A DNA stretch of 64,000 nucleotides from Mariannaea sp. PMI_226 (Eukaryota; Ascomycota; Sordariomycetes; Hypocreales; Nectriaceae), in NCBI GenBank assembly GCA_024336345.1, contig JANFOG010000005.1, forward strand, positions 2,604,001-2,668,000. The letters are read 5' to 3'. Both the position numbers and the translations under genes were made by a program. Under the pieces are notes generated by a model. The model had not been told where the DNA came from, ran no database searches, and saw nothing but the letters and a program-made list of their open reading frames with translations. Below are positions 34,751-45,754 of this stretch, in pieces (the first letter of the stretch is position 1; each line of letters starts with the position of its first letter).

Positions 34751-35305
34751 GGCTGCAGAAGTGAAGTGCCTTCTCGGGGTGAAGGCGGATGCAGGATGCA
34801 GGAAGGGCAGAGGGTGCAGTGTGCCAACGGTGAGGACAGCACGCGATGGATTTGAGCAGCAATTGAGTGAGTCTTGATAGCTGTTCTTGTATGTGAGGTG
34901 GGCCGCACTTGGATGAGGGGCAGCAGCAGGAGTAGTGGAAGTTGTGGAAGCAGTGGAACGGAGCCCGGCTAGCACCGCCGACGCTGCAGATTCGCACAAC
35001 CGGAAGCCGCCCGATTTAGCTGTCGTTTGCAGTGGGTGTGAGGGCGCGGCTACGGAGGCTTCAGTGCTGATGGAGGGCCTGTGGCGCCGCGAATCGGCCC
35101 CTGAAAGAGTAAGCCCAGCCAACAGCGACCGTGATCGACAGCCATGGCCGTGACAGCTTCTTAAACGCCGGCATCCCGAATTCCGAATTGACAACCTTGA
35201 GGGCGACGTCGGGCTCGGGATGCCGCAGACACGGGGTACCCTTCTCATTCTCCGTGCTCCCGTTCTTCGAGATGGCGCAATTGCGGGTGCATACAGTGGT
35301 TTCAT
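34751..35305 (-). other. In-frame upstream extension of C1-THF synthase, putative mitochondrial presequence
   Basis: The reading frame of exon 1 continues upstream without a stop to an ATG at 35305. The encoded stretch is rich in Arg, Ser, Ala and Pro, has very few acidic residues, and ends ASAFTPRRHFTSAA, a typical matrix-targeting presequence end. A start at 35305, at the next in-frame Met (about 35248), or at an upstream exon is possible. Translation of this part is inferred. Confidence 0.45.
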
Positions 35306-36729
35306 TCGTCAGTGTCTGCTTTCAGCCCATTCCACCCCGCGATTCCAATGGTGTGGAGACAGAGCTTGATAACACGGTCCGATGTTCTTAACTGTCAAAG
35401 CCCAGAAAATAAAACGGCAAGGAAACAAAAATAGTGTAGTTTGACTGCTTCTGGAAGTATGATGTGTGGGTATAAAGCGAAACCGCTGTCTTCCAGAAGA
35501 AAAAGTTTCTCGTCTTTGATGAGAATAACGTGTAGAAGAAGTGAAGGGAGAGAGCTGAGAAAAACACACACGGAAAGGGGTATCAGAGCAGACCAAGACT
35601 CCCAAGTCTAACCTCTATCCCAAACTGAAAAAACACGGATACAATATTGTACAATGTTGATAGCCTTATTTGGCAGGGGAAAAAGAGAACGCAGAGTTGT
35701 CAATACTTCACATTACCATGTACTCCTCCATCCTTGCAAGTAACCTGATGGATATGACCATGGACCGTGAAGGAGCAAGGGCATGCAAGTGTTATACCCA
35801 ATGATGAGAATGCGCTCCCGGACCGGAAGGAATTCGCTGCATGGATCAATTGATGCTTTCGACTCCTTCCTCTGTATCAAAAGGAGCAACTGGAACTAGA
35901 CAGCGAGGATGGCGTCAGGCTTGGGAATAGCCTCAATGTCGTTGCACCAACGACCAATGCATCAGATCAAAGTTGCGCTTCGGTGAAAACTTCCGAGGGG
36001 AGCGGGTTGATGCCTCAGGATAAGATCGGGCTTTTTTTTTTCATTTCTTTTTTTTATGGTCCCAATCAATAAATGACCTCCTACTATGTACGATGAGCAA
36101 CAAATGAGTCTTATCAGGGATAGACTTGTACATGGGCTTGAGCAGAGCCAATAGTTTTCAAGAAATCAATGTGAGCAATGCATTATATGACCAAGTGATC
36201 CTTCAAAGGTGACTCCAAACCACTCTGAATCATCGAAGGAGTCCAGTCTCAGTCCAGCCGAGTCGCCGCGTGGCTGCTGATGCCCCAGTCAGAAATTACT
36301 TCGTTCGGGGGTACTACACAGTATGTGACAAGTGCAGAGTAATTGGACCAAGGTACGAAAGTTAGGTAGGCAGCAGTGGCCAAGCTTGGAGATGTTGTGA
36401 GTCAGAATCTCAAACTTGACACGGGCTCTCTGCTCAATTGTGGCGTAGACGCACGCGCCACCTTTATCCTTTACAACCTGTCTCTCTGGTGGGGGAGGGA
36501 AGCGTGTGGGTGGTGGGGAGCCGTAGCCAAAAAGACACACACACACACACACACGCACACGCACACGCACACAGTCACAAAGGAAGAGAGGAGGGGAACT
36601 TCTCATTTTTGCCCCACCAAAACGCACAACCGCCAAAAATTCCATCGCGAAAGCCCTCGCCATATAATCAGCCTTTCCCGAACTTGCCTCCTGCCAACGA
36701 CCCCTCCAGCCCACACCCAAGACGACATC
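35306..36729. other. Divergent intergenic region, C1-THF synthase / eIF3i
   Basis: About 1.4 kb with no gene recognised. A T-rich patch lies near 36030-36055. The right 200 bp holds a CA repeat (36535-36573) and a C-rich leader running up to the eIF3i start. Confidence 0.5.
36535..36573. repeat. (CA)n / CGCA microsatellite in the eIF3i leader region
   Basis: An alternating AC tract interrupted by CGCACACG units, about 155 bp upstream of the eIF3i start codon. Confidence 0.9.
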
Positions 36730-37982
36730 ATGCGGCCCATCCTTCTTTCTGGGCACGAGCGTGCTCTCACTCAGATTCGGTATGTCGATATAGATTATCT
36801 CTTTCTGTTCCATTGCATTTCGACTTCCACCTCGAGTGGACAAAATCCCACAACCGCATCAAAGCCCCCCCCTCCAATCCGAACCCAAACGGAGATCGAT
36901 TCTCCCTCTTAGCTCTCAGCACTTAGCTTTCAACTCTCAGCTAACCCATTCCGTCTTGCAGATACAATCTCGATGGCGACCTGATCTTTTCCGTCTCCAA
37001 GGATCAGCAGATCTGTGTCTGGTTCTCCCACAACGGCGAGCGTCTTGGAACCTATCACGGCCATGTCGGTGCCATCTGGACCGTCGATGTCGACCCCACC
37101 TCGACCATGATCGCCTCCGGTTCTGCCGACAACACCATCCGCCTCTGGGAGGTCAAGACTGGCAAGTGCCTCAAGGTCTGGGAATTCCCCACGGCCGTGA
37201 AGCGCGTCGAGTTCAACGAGGACGGCACCAAGCTCCTGGGTGTTACCGAGAAGCGAATGGGTTACCTCTCCAACATCGTCGTCATGGACATCAACTCCGA
37301 CGTCGAGGCTGAGCAGAGCGATGAGAAGGTTCTTACCATTGTCTGCGACGAGAGCAAGGCTACTGTTGCCGGCTGGAGCGGCCTCAGCAAGTACATCATT
37401 GCCGGCCACGAGGATGGCAGTGTTAGCCAGTATGACGCCAAGACTGGTGACCTTCTCGATAACTTCCCTATCCACGAGCTCAACCAGCCCATCACCGATC
37501 TCCAGTGGTCTACTGACCGTGCCTACTTCATCACCGCCTGCAAGGACAAGACTTCCAAGGTACGCTTGATTTTCACATATCCCATGGTTTTCCTCATTAT
37601 GCTAACCCTGTCCCAGCTTATCTCTGCTTCAGACCTCGAAGTCCTCAAGACATATGTCGCCGATACTCCTCTCAACAGTGCCACCATGACTCCTAAGAAG
37701 GACTTCGTCATTCTCGGTGGTGGTCAGGCTGCCATGGATGTTACCCGTACCTCGGCTCGTCAGGGTAAGTTCGAGGCTCGTTTCTACCACAAGGTTTTCG
37801 AGGACGAGATCGGCCGTGTGCGTGGTCACTTCGGTCCCCTCAACACCGTCGCTGCCGATCCCACGGGCAAGAGCTACGCCAGTGGAGGAGAGGATGGTTA
37901 CGTGCGAGTCCACCATTTCGACAAGGGCTACTTTGACTTCATGTACGAGGTCGAGAGAGAACGGGCAAACCGCTTGCAGTAA
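36730..37982 (+). CDS. TIF34: Translation initiation factor eIF3 subunit i (eIF3i/TIF34), 337 aa
   Basis: Three exons: 36730-36779, 36962-37559 and 37617-37982. eIF3i is a seven-bladed WD40 propeller bound to eIF3b and eIF3g in the cytosolic eIF3 complex, which recruits mRNA to the 40S subunit. The start [19 protein letters not shown] is the family's N terminus. WD repeats are visible at [56 protein letters not shown] and [20 protein letters not shown]. The C-terminal part has [20 protein letters not shown] and [15 protein letters not shown], followed by the eIF3b-contact helix [12 protein letters not shown]. Length agrees with yeast Tif34 (347). Intron 2 is 57 nt with no stop, so retaining it would keep the frame. 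CA repeats flank the gene on both sides. Confidence 0.97.
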
Positions 37983-38699
37983 AGCGCGCGTTCTTTTCCT
38001 GTGGGCTTGCATATAGTTTGGCGTTGGGGGACACAACAAACATCTTTGTTCAAAGGGCAAAAGGGAGGGAGGCGACAGTCGGGAGAGGGGAAATCTATGA
38101 GGACGAGACTTGTAATTTCATACCATCTCTCCATCCATCATGGTTGAGAGGAGAGGGGAACCTCGGTCGAACACATGGGACGATATGAACAACGTTTCCA
38201 ATATCGGGCTGAATACCACCCATCTACACATACACACAAACAAACACACACACACACACACACACACAAGACAGATGAGACGATATCTTGCTTTTTATTT
38301 ATGCAATCACGATATGGGTCCACATGGCAGAAGGAATAAAAAAACACACCACAGGGCTTCTAGATCTAAGACTCGTAGTTTTTTGCTTTAACACTGTTTA
38401 CATCTTGCACAAAACCGGCTCCCACCGCCGTTGAAGGCATAACCGTGAATCTACCAGACAAATAACAAAAGGCCCTGGCCCCGCCACCCCAACCTCCAAC
38501 CCAAGCCTTGCCTCATCTCCTGATACATCAGATGTCGCCTCAAGTACCAGATGAACGAACCAACCTTGCATACCCTGCCAAATGACCCGTGAAAGGAAAC
38601 CATACGCCAAAAAAGAAGTAAAAGGAGTAAACCCAAAAATCTATCCACCGTGACAAGCCCAAACCCGAGTGCAGTTCCAGATGCTTTTCGACCCCAAAA
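37983..38699. other. Convergent 3' flanks of eIF3i and ISWI
   Basis: 0.7 kb between converging genes, including a CA microsatellite at about 38226-38269 that probably lies in the eIF3i 3' UTR. No gene was recognised. Confidence 0.5.
38226..38269. repeat. (CA)n microsatellite in the eIF3i 3' flank
   Basis: An AC-rich tract ending in a pure (CA) run at about 38244-38268, some 245 bp after the eIF3i stop codon. Confidence 0.85.
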
Positions 38700-41600
38700 C
38701 TATTTCTTCTTCCCCTTCTTGCCTCTGGTTGAGGTGCCAGCATTGGAGTTGGTCGACGCCACGCTGGAAGCTCGTGACGGGGCTGCCGAGCTGTTCTTGC
38801 TCGATTTGACGGACTTGACGTTGTCTAGATTCTTGTTCTAAAAGCAAGGTTAGGATTTGTTTGCACAGAACTGGAGTCTTTTCATGTTGCGGGTTGGGGG
38901 GGAGAAGAGAGAGAGAGAACATACCTTAACACCGTTCTTGGCTTTCTTCTTAGCAGGAGCCATTCCCAGAATGCTATCTTCGTCATTTTCGTCATCTGGC
39001 TCCCTTTTCGCCTTTCCATTGACTCCGTTGGCCCCACGAGCTGGAACATCTTCAAACTCTTTTACAATTGTGGTGATGAGCGTGTTGCAGCGACGAGAAA
39101 GCTCGATCGGGCTGCGGCTGAGGAAGAACCAGTCGAAACGGAAGAGCGGTGATTTACGAATATCATCACGCATCTTCTCATACAGATTCTCCGAGTCGAT
39201 TCCATATTTGTCGAGCATAACCAACAAAAATCGATCTTCCTCTTCTGTATAGACTTTCTTGTTCGTCGTCGACACAGAATAATTGATCTTCAGCTGCTGT
39301 AAGGGAACTCTGTACTGTTGCATCTTCTTCCTCAGTAACTTTCGCTGATGCTCGATGCGACGGGTGCGCTCCTCGCCATCCTCAATGGTCTTGATGTACT
39401 TGGAAAAGTCTGTAATCTCCTCATATCGCTGCCAGAAGACTTTGGCGTACGCCTTAATCTCAGGGGCGGTCTTGCTGTCAATCTCGTTGGAAATTCCTTC
39501 GAAATCGTTACGCCCATACTTTCCGGAGCCGTTAACAAACTGTTGGAAATCTCTCTTGTTCCAATCGCCAAAGCCCTGTAGGGCAAGTTTCTCCTTCTCC
39601 TCTCGCTCTTCCTCTGTCAAGGGAGTCGCATTGTCAATTTCCTCTTGATCCAGTGCCCGCTGAGATTCTCGCTCCGACAAGTTGTCGTCATCGCCATCCG
39701 CAATGGGAACTTTATATCCAATTTCTTTCCGATAAAATGCGGTCTCTCTGTCCTGAAGTTCACGCAAGCGTGAGGGATAGAACTGGTAGTCGTGGACAGG
39801 AACCTGCTTTGGAGCTCGTGGTGCCTTAGGCTTCGCGTCTGGCTTGGGGTTGGGATACATTGTTTGCCTGAAATACTTGTCCATGGAATAAGACTGCTCC
39901 TTGCGTTCTCGTTTGGCAGGATTGATCCAGGTCATGTTAATACTCTTCTTCTCTTTGGCGAAGTTTTCTCCATTCCACTCATAAGCCGACTCTGATGTGA
40001 ATTTTTGTAAATCATCAATTCCCAGTTTCTCGTACTTGGCGTTCAACTCCTTTGTACGGTTTTCGCCCCGATACAGAATTTCGTCAATGTCATCGTCGTT
40101 TAAATCGCTGCCTTTTGAAGTCATGTTACCAGTCGGTCCCTTCGATTGAAAAACCTTCTCAGCACCATGTTGAATCATGGACAGAAGCTCATCTTTGTTA
40201 GCAGCGGCCTTGGCAGCAATCTGAGCGCGACCCTGCTGAATAACGAGTTGATCAAGACGAAGCTTCTGAGCAGCACGCTCAAGCACCTTTTCTTCGATTG
40301 CGTTGTCGGTCACAAATCTGTAAACAACGACTTGCTTTGTTTGGCCAATTCGATGGGCACGGTCCATGGCCTGAAGATCGGCCTGAGGATTCCAATCACT
40401 GTCGTAGAGAATGACGATATCTGCGGTCGTGAGGTTGATGCCCAAACCACCAGCTCTTGTGGTGAGCAGAAAGATGAACTTCTCTGACCCTGGCTTGTTG
40501 TACTCGTCAATGGCTGCGATGCGGTCCTCGTGAGCGGTACCTCCATCAATACGGCAGTATTTATACTCTCGGAAAACACAGTAATCCTCAAGAATATCCA
40601 GCAAGCGACTCATTTGAGAGAATATGAGCACTCGGCTACCTTCCTTCTGCAGTCTCTTCAGAAGCTTGTCCAGGACAGCCATCTTTCCTGCGTTGAAAAC
40701 AAGATGTTCGTCAGTCGTGTAGGGAGGTCCCGGTTCAGCGCCTTCAAACAGGTAGGGGTGATTGCAACACTTTCGGAGCTGCATCACAATGTTGAGAAGT
40801 CGAGTTTTCGACTCTCGTTTGCCACCAGCTCCATTGACAGCATCAATGTCCTTTTCGAGGATCTTTTGATACCACTTGACTTGCATCTCAGACATGCCCA
40901 AGTAGACATTGACTTCCTTCTTGGGAAGCAGGCTCTTCTCTACATCAGCTTTGACACGACGGAGCAAGAAAGGGCGCAGGACTCTGTGTAGTTGCTGGAC
41001 GACTGTATCCTGATCACGGTCTTGACCTGAGAACCACTGGTCGAAAGCCTCGGAATCTCCAAAAACGTCAGGAAGCAGAAAGTTGAGAAGAGCCCAAAGC
41101 TCGTGAAGGTTATTCTGGAGCGGTGTTCCAGTAATGAGAAGTCGGTTTCGAGAGGTAAAAAGTCGAATGACCTGTGAGAGCGATGATTCTTCATTTTTGA
41201 TGCGGTGGGCCTTGGCACAAGTTAGACGTTGCAAGGAGTTCATGAGGGGAAATGACAGCCTACCTCATCAATTATAATATACTCCCAGGCGAATTTCTTC
41301 AAATGCGCCTTCTCTCGCAAGACCATTTCGTAACTTGTGATGCAGACATCAAACTTTTCATCCACAAGGCGCTCGTTAATGAGGTTATGGCGCTCCTCCT
41401 TGGCACCTTGAAGAACCAGGACATTCACTTCGGGCGTCCACCTGGCAAACTCCCTCTTCCAGTTATCGAGTGTAGATTTGGGCACAATGACCAAGTGTGG
41501 ACCGGTAATATCGACAATATGGCGGAGGTACCCGAGGAATGAGATTGTTTGGAGGGTCTTTCCCAGACCCATTTCATCAGCCAGAATGCCTGAGATACCA

Positions 41601-42335
41601 TTTTCGTGTAAAGAAATCAGCCAATTGAGTCCGGCAACCTGGTAGTCACGCATTGTTCCCTGGATGAACGGAGGTGACTCTCGAAAAACAGTCTCCGCTG
41701 AACCGCCGTGTTTCTCATCCTTGAGAAGTTCGGCATCTTCCTCTGCCTCAGTTCGTCGTCGACGATCGCTTGTCGCACCACCCTGTCTACCAGCACCTTT
41801 CTTGCCCTTGGCAGACTCTGCATTTTGGCGGTCAATCTCGATCATAATATCGCGAATCTTCGGGTCAGGGTTCGTTTCGATAAAGTGTCGGAATAGATCA
41901 GTTAGGCCTAAAAGATAGCGAAACCGCCGAATTGTGTCGTCCTCCTGTCGGCATGGTGTTAGCTCGAAAAGTTTCAATGTCGAAAGCTGTAGACGCCAGA
42001 CTAACCTTCGATTCGCCAAGGCGATCATGTTTCCGACCAAAAATACTCCGACGCAATTGGTTTACTTCAGAACGGCGCTTGCGGCCGTCGGTCACAGGGT
42101 CACCGGCGACGCTGCTGGCTGTAGTGTTGGGATTCGTGTCAGAATCAGTGTAGTCGGGTGTCTCGTCAACCTCCTGCAACAATATCATCAGCCAACCTGC
42201 GCTTACCAAGCGCAAAAACGCAGAGCAATCGGATGGGCCAAAAAAACTCACCATATCCTCGGCCGGTCTGTGGTCTGGCGCGTCTGACATGGACGCATCA
42301 GTGTCCACAGCGCTGGCACGAGATCGCGGCGCCAT
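38700..42335 (-). CDS. ISW1: ISWI-family chromatin-remodelling ATPase, 1118 aa
   Basis: Five exons: 42335-42252, 42173-42006, 41944-41264, 41210-38925 and 38837-38700. The enzyme slides and spaces nucleosomes in the nucleus. The N-terminal 85 residues are acidic/polar. An AutoN-like region follows, and then the SNF2 ATPase: Walker [13 protein letters not shown], the DEAH box [14 protein letters not shown] (rebuilt across the 53-nt intron), [15 protein letters not shown], and motif [13 protein letters not shown]. NegC follows, then HAND (about 740-830), SANT ([18 protein letters not shown]) and SLIDE ([38 protein letters not shown]) domains, which define ISWI rather than CHD or Snf2. The Lys/Ser-rich tail ends RGKKGKKK, probably nuclear-localising. 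Isw1 versus Isw2 cannot be settled by eye; most filamentous fungi have a single ISWI ATPase as far as I recall. Confidence 0.95.
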
Positions 42336-43276
42336 TGCGATAGAACTGAAAGTTAGAAACCTCTTTACGCGACTGGGTCCCTTGGAACGCGTTCCAACAC
42401 GGGCAAGACCGTTTCGCAAAGTGTTCCGGGCAATATACAATGTTGGAGCAAGTCTTCTGAGATGAAGCCGGGCTCGAGGTTGGAGGATGAAGACCACCGT
42501 GCTTCTTCGCAATCGGGGGAAAGGTAGATTGTTTTTTGAAGGTGACGGCAGGTGGAATCGAGGCAGGCACGTCGAAGGGGGCCAAATGTGGGCTAGTGGC
42601 TAGTGTGGTCCCCTGTTCGTTCACCTTAACTCGCGGTTGAAGATGCCCCACGTTCCCGGGAGGAATAAATTATGTTCCGGGCTGGCCAACGACGTCACTT
42701 GCATGTTGCGGCAAGACAAGAGAAAAAACACAGTACGCCATAGATTCAACAAATCTGATATACTAAAATTCTCTATTCCTAGTTCATTTTTATTTTTATT
42801 TTAATACTAATCTGGCAAAATTCTGTGACTAGATAAGTTGGTGAGAAAATGCTGGCTAGTTTGGCAACGCGAAGCAAATCCGCCAGGTGCCGTTGCCAGC
42901 AGGCTTCTACTTCACGTGACATGCATGGACCCCCACCCCATGTGCCAACCCCTCGGCTAGTGGCTTCCAAACAGGCTCTGTGCTTGCATGTTGGACAACG
43001 GGTAAACCGCTGCCCATTGCTGCATCAACGTTGGATCTGCACCAGCAAACCAGCGTCTTGGACATAATACATTCTACAAAGGTTAGCAAACATCTTATTT
43101 ATCAGTTCTTTCATCCTGCTATTGCCTAGGACTTCACTGCTCCACTACCTCGCTTGAGCGCAGGTGACAACTATCGCCACTCCAGAATAAGCCGCCATTC
43201 ATATCACCCCCGAGCTGCCACAACTGACTTGTCTCTCTTTTAGTCACATACCACTCGTTACCCTCTCTATTCGATT
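42336..43276. promoter_or_regulatory. Divergent promoter region, ISWI / HAPSTR1-like
   Basis: 941 bp lies between start codons of two genes running apart, so both promoters should lie here. An AT-rich core at 42720-42850 separates two GC-richer leaders. The part before 43277 is C/T-rich. The promoter role is inferred from orientation. Confidence 0.5.
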
Positions 43277-44005
43277 ATGGATCCTATGCGAGGTGTTTCC
43301 GCTGGCGCAGGCAAGCAGCCTGCTCAAACAGAGCTGCCTGAGCAACTTCTTGACGTCTTCAAGGCTGCTGCACTCTCTGTTACCAAGTTGTATAAGACCT
43401 CAGCTGCAGCTCAATCAAAGGCGCGCTCCGATGGATACCAGGACTGCCTCGACGATATTTTAGCCTTCCTCGACAAGGAGAACATGGGCTTAGACGATGG
43501 GGAGGGATGGAAGATTCGAAGATGGGCGACCGAGCGTCTCGATGGCCGTGACAGTGGCTCACAGAGCCTTGAGAGCGAAGACGAGGTCGACAAGGCAGAG
43601 ACGGCTTCGTCCCCAGAAATCACAAGATCCAATAGTGTAGCTCAACCTGTTGCACACCCGAGAACCGATTCAGCTCCCCCAACCATCCCTCCAATTGTCG
43701 AAGAACCGACCCCAATCGTGGTACCAACCCAGGACACATTTACTTTCCAATCATCACATGCGTATCCCAATATTGCCACCCTTGATTTATCCGACTCTAG
43801 ACCTCACGATGGCCCTTCGAGAGCGCCCCCATTTGCAACAAAAGCCCGACATAACACTGGCCGACCAGTACCGAGATCAGGCGCCCACCTTCCGCAAAGG
43901 GCAGGCTCAAAGCGGAAACTGAACTTTGAGGAAATATTCGACCTAGGAAGCCTTGGAGGCAAAGATCCATTTGGCAGTGGAGGCAAACGAGGACGTCATG
44001 CGTAA
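43277..44005 (+). CDS. HAPSTR1/TAPR1-like (C16orf72 family, DUF4588) protein, 242 aa
   Basis: Single exon. The N-terminal domain (about 18-95) is helical: LLDVFKAAALSVTKLYKTSA, then GYQDCLDDILAFLDKENMG and GWKIRRWATERLDG. A disordered Ser/Pro/Thr-rich middle follows (95-210), then a conserved-looking C terminus, KRKLNFEEIFDLGSL, ending in a basic KRGRHA. The layout fits fungal members of the C16orf72 family, whose human member HAPSTR1 is a nuclear stress-response regulator that works with the ligase HUWE1. This assignment is from memory of the family pattern, not from a search. The tail KRGRHA and KRKL suggest nuclear entry. It is divergent from ISWI. Call it a conserved fungal protein of unproven function if the family match fails. 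Confidence 0.7.
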   Translation: MDPMRGVSAGAGKQPAQTELPEQLLDVFKAAALSVTKLYKTSAAAQSKARSDGYQDCLDDILAFLDKENMGLDDGEGWKIRRWATERLDGRDSGSQSLESEDEVDKAETASSPEITRSNSVAQPVAHPRTDSAPPTIPPIVEEPTPIVVPTQDTFTFQSSHAYPNIATLDLSDSRPHDGPSRAPPFATKARHNTGRPVPRSGAHLPQRAGSKRKLNFEEIFDLGSLGGKDPFGSGGKRGRHA

Positions 44006-45055
44006 CCATTCTTGTACTTAACGGGTTCACACATGTTTGATGGATTAGACGATTGATGGGTTGGGATGTTGGACACTTTTTCAAATCTTATTATCACGGT
44101 GTAGCGGGATTCGATAGACGGATGGGCCGAGGCATGACTACGGACGGACGCATGGACTAGCATTTCGCATGGGCGGCGTTTGGAGGACGTAATGACTGCA
44201 TTTATGAAGAGTTTCAAGGTTGATGTTACTCCAAGCAATATTTCTTGGGATCATACAACCGTTCCTGAAACCACAATTGATATGAACTTTAACTCTGTCA
44301 GATTTTCTCCCCTTAGTCTGACAGGTATTGCACTCCTAAGACTGCAAGTGTCAACCTCTCATCCAATGATCATCGTCAGGACGGCATGATAACTTGCTGC
44401 TATATTGGTTCAACCACCAGGGCAGGCCACTTCACCTTCACTCACCACTCAACACCCAAAAAAAAAAATGAACGAAGAGAAGCTAGCTATATTGCATTTT
44501 ATTTTTAAATGCTCAACTGTATCCCACTCAAATTTTTATAATTTCATATGCTTTGTCATTTTGTCTTTTGATTATGTTTGTCAATCTCCCACACTTCAAT
44601 TTGAATCAAACCTGTGGACGGTACCTTACATTAGGTAGGTAGTACCTCTCCAGGATTTGCTCTCCGGGTCAACCTCGGCTCTCCACAAAAGCCAAACAAG
44701 GTCCCTTTCTTTTCCTGACAGCTGCCTTGCAGCCTTTTTTCAACTGCGCAAATGGTTCCCATTCCTCAACTTTGATAATTTCTTACAGTTGTGTTTATTC
44801 AGTTCCTGGATAACTACGGTTTTTACTCGTTGCACAAGAAGGTGCATTCAGTTGTAAGTACAACACCTACCTATGAGAACCCTCTCCGAATCCCCTACCC
44901 GCGTGTATGCGACGCGCCTGGCAGAGCTCGGCGAAGTTTGTCCTCTTTAGGCCCCTTTTCAACCTTTCAGCCTTTGACTCTCTCACACACTTACTTACCC
45001 GACACTCCTAGGTCTTATTTCTTCATTATTTTGCAACTTCAACTCGATCTTGAAA
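44006..45055. other. Spacer between the HAPSTR1-like gene and the PABPN1-like gene
   Basis: About 1 kb: 3' flank of the first gene, AT-rich DNA at 44460-44620, TACCTACC words near 44634 and 44866, and a C/T-rich leader before 45056. A leader intron for the downstream gene is possible. No further gene was seen. Confidence 0.5.
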
Positions 45056-45754
45056 ATGTCGGACGCAGGCAGACCGGAAGAACAGCCAACGGCCGAACGC
45101 GAGCCCGAAAACGAGATGTCCACGGCAGAGGAGGTGCGTTGAGGCGCGAAAAGAGGTGGACGATAGCAGGTGACTGACAAAAAGGCGCCACTATAGGAAG
45201 AGATCACCGCAATGAAGCGCCGCGTGGCAGAGATGGAAGAGGAAGCCAAGAAGCTCCGCGAGATGCAGGCTACCTTGGAGCAGCAGTCAGCAGACCTGGC
45301 GGATGACAAGGAATCCATCGATTCGCGCAGCATTTTTGTTGGCAATGTAGACTACTCAGCCTCACCCGAGGAGATTCAAGCTCATTTTCAGAGCTGCGGT
45401 TCCATCAACCGAGTTACCATTCTCTTGGATAAATTCACTGGTCAGCCAAAAGGGTACGTCTTGAAGAATCCCCCCCCAAACATTCGAAGATTGTATGTTG
45501 ACGTTTGAAATTCCAGCTACGCCTATGTTGAGTTTACGGAACCCAGCTTGGTGGCTCAAGCCCTCGTACTCAATGAGAGTGTATTCAAAGGCCGTAATAT
45601 CAAGGTAACCCCGAAGCGAACCAATGTACCTGGCATGAGCCGTGGCCGAGGCCGTGGTCGTGGTCGCGGATTCTTCGGCGGAAGAGGCTCATTCCCGCGT
45701 GGTGGATACCGGGGTGGCTACCGTGGACGCGGCCGGGGCTTCGCCCCCTACTAG
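45056..45754 (+). CDS. pab2: Nuclear poly(A)-binding protein (PABPN1/Pab2-like), 190 aa
   Basis: Three exons: 45056-45133, 45197-45453 and 45517-45754. The order is that of PABPN1/Pab2: an acidic N terminus, a coiled coil ([19 protein letters not shown], about 27-60), one RRM (about 73-150) and an RGG tail. RRM RNP2 is [10 protein letters not shown] and RNP1 is KGYAYVEF, rebuilt across intron 2. The tail after NVPGMSRG is a run of RG/RGG/RGGY repeats, a usual target of arginine methylation, ending GRGFAPY. In fission yeast Pab2 binds poly(A) in the nucleus and acts with the exosome in RNA surveillance; the same role is inferred. The 33-residue coiled coil before a single RRM separates it from the four-RRM cytoplasmic Pab1 and from Nab2/Npl3-type proteins. 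Confidence 0.93.
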
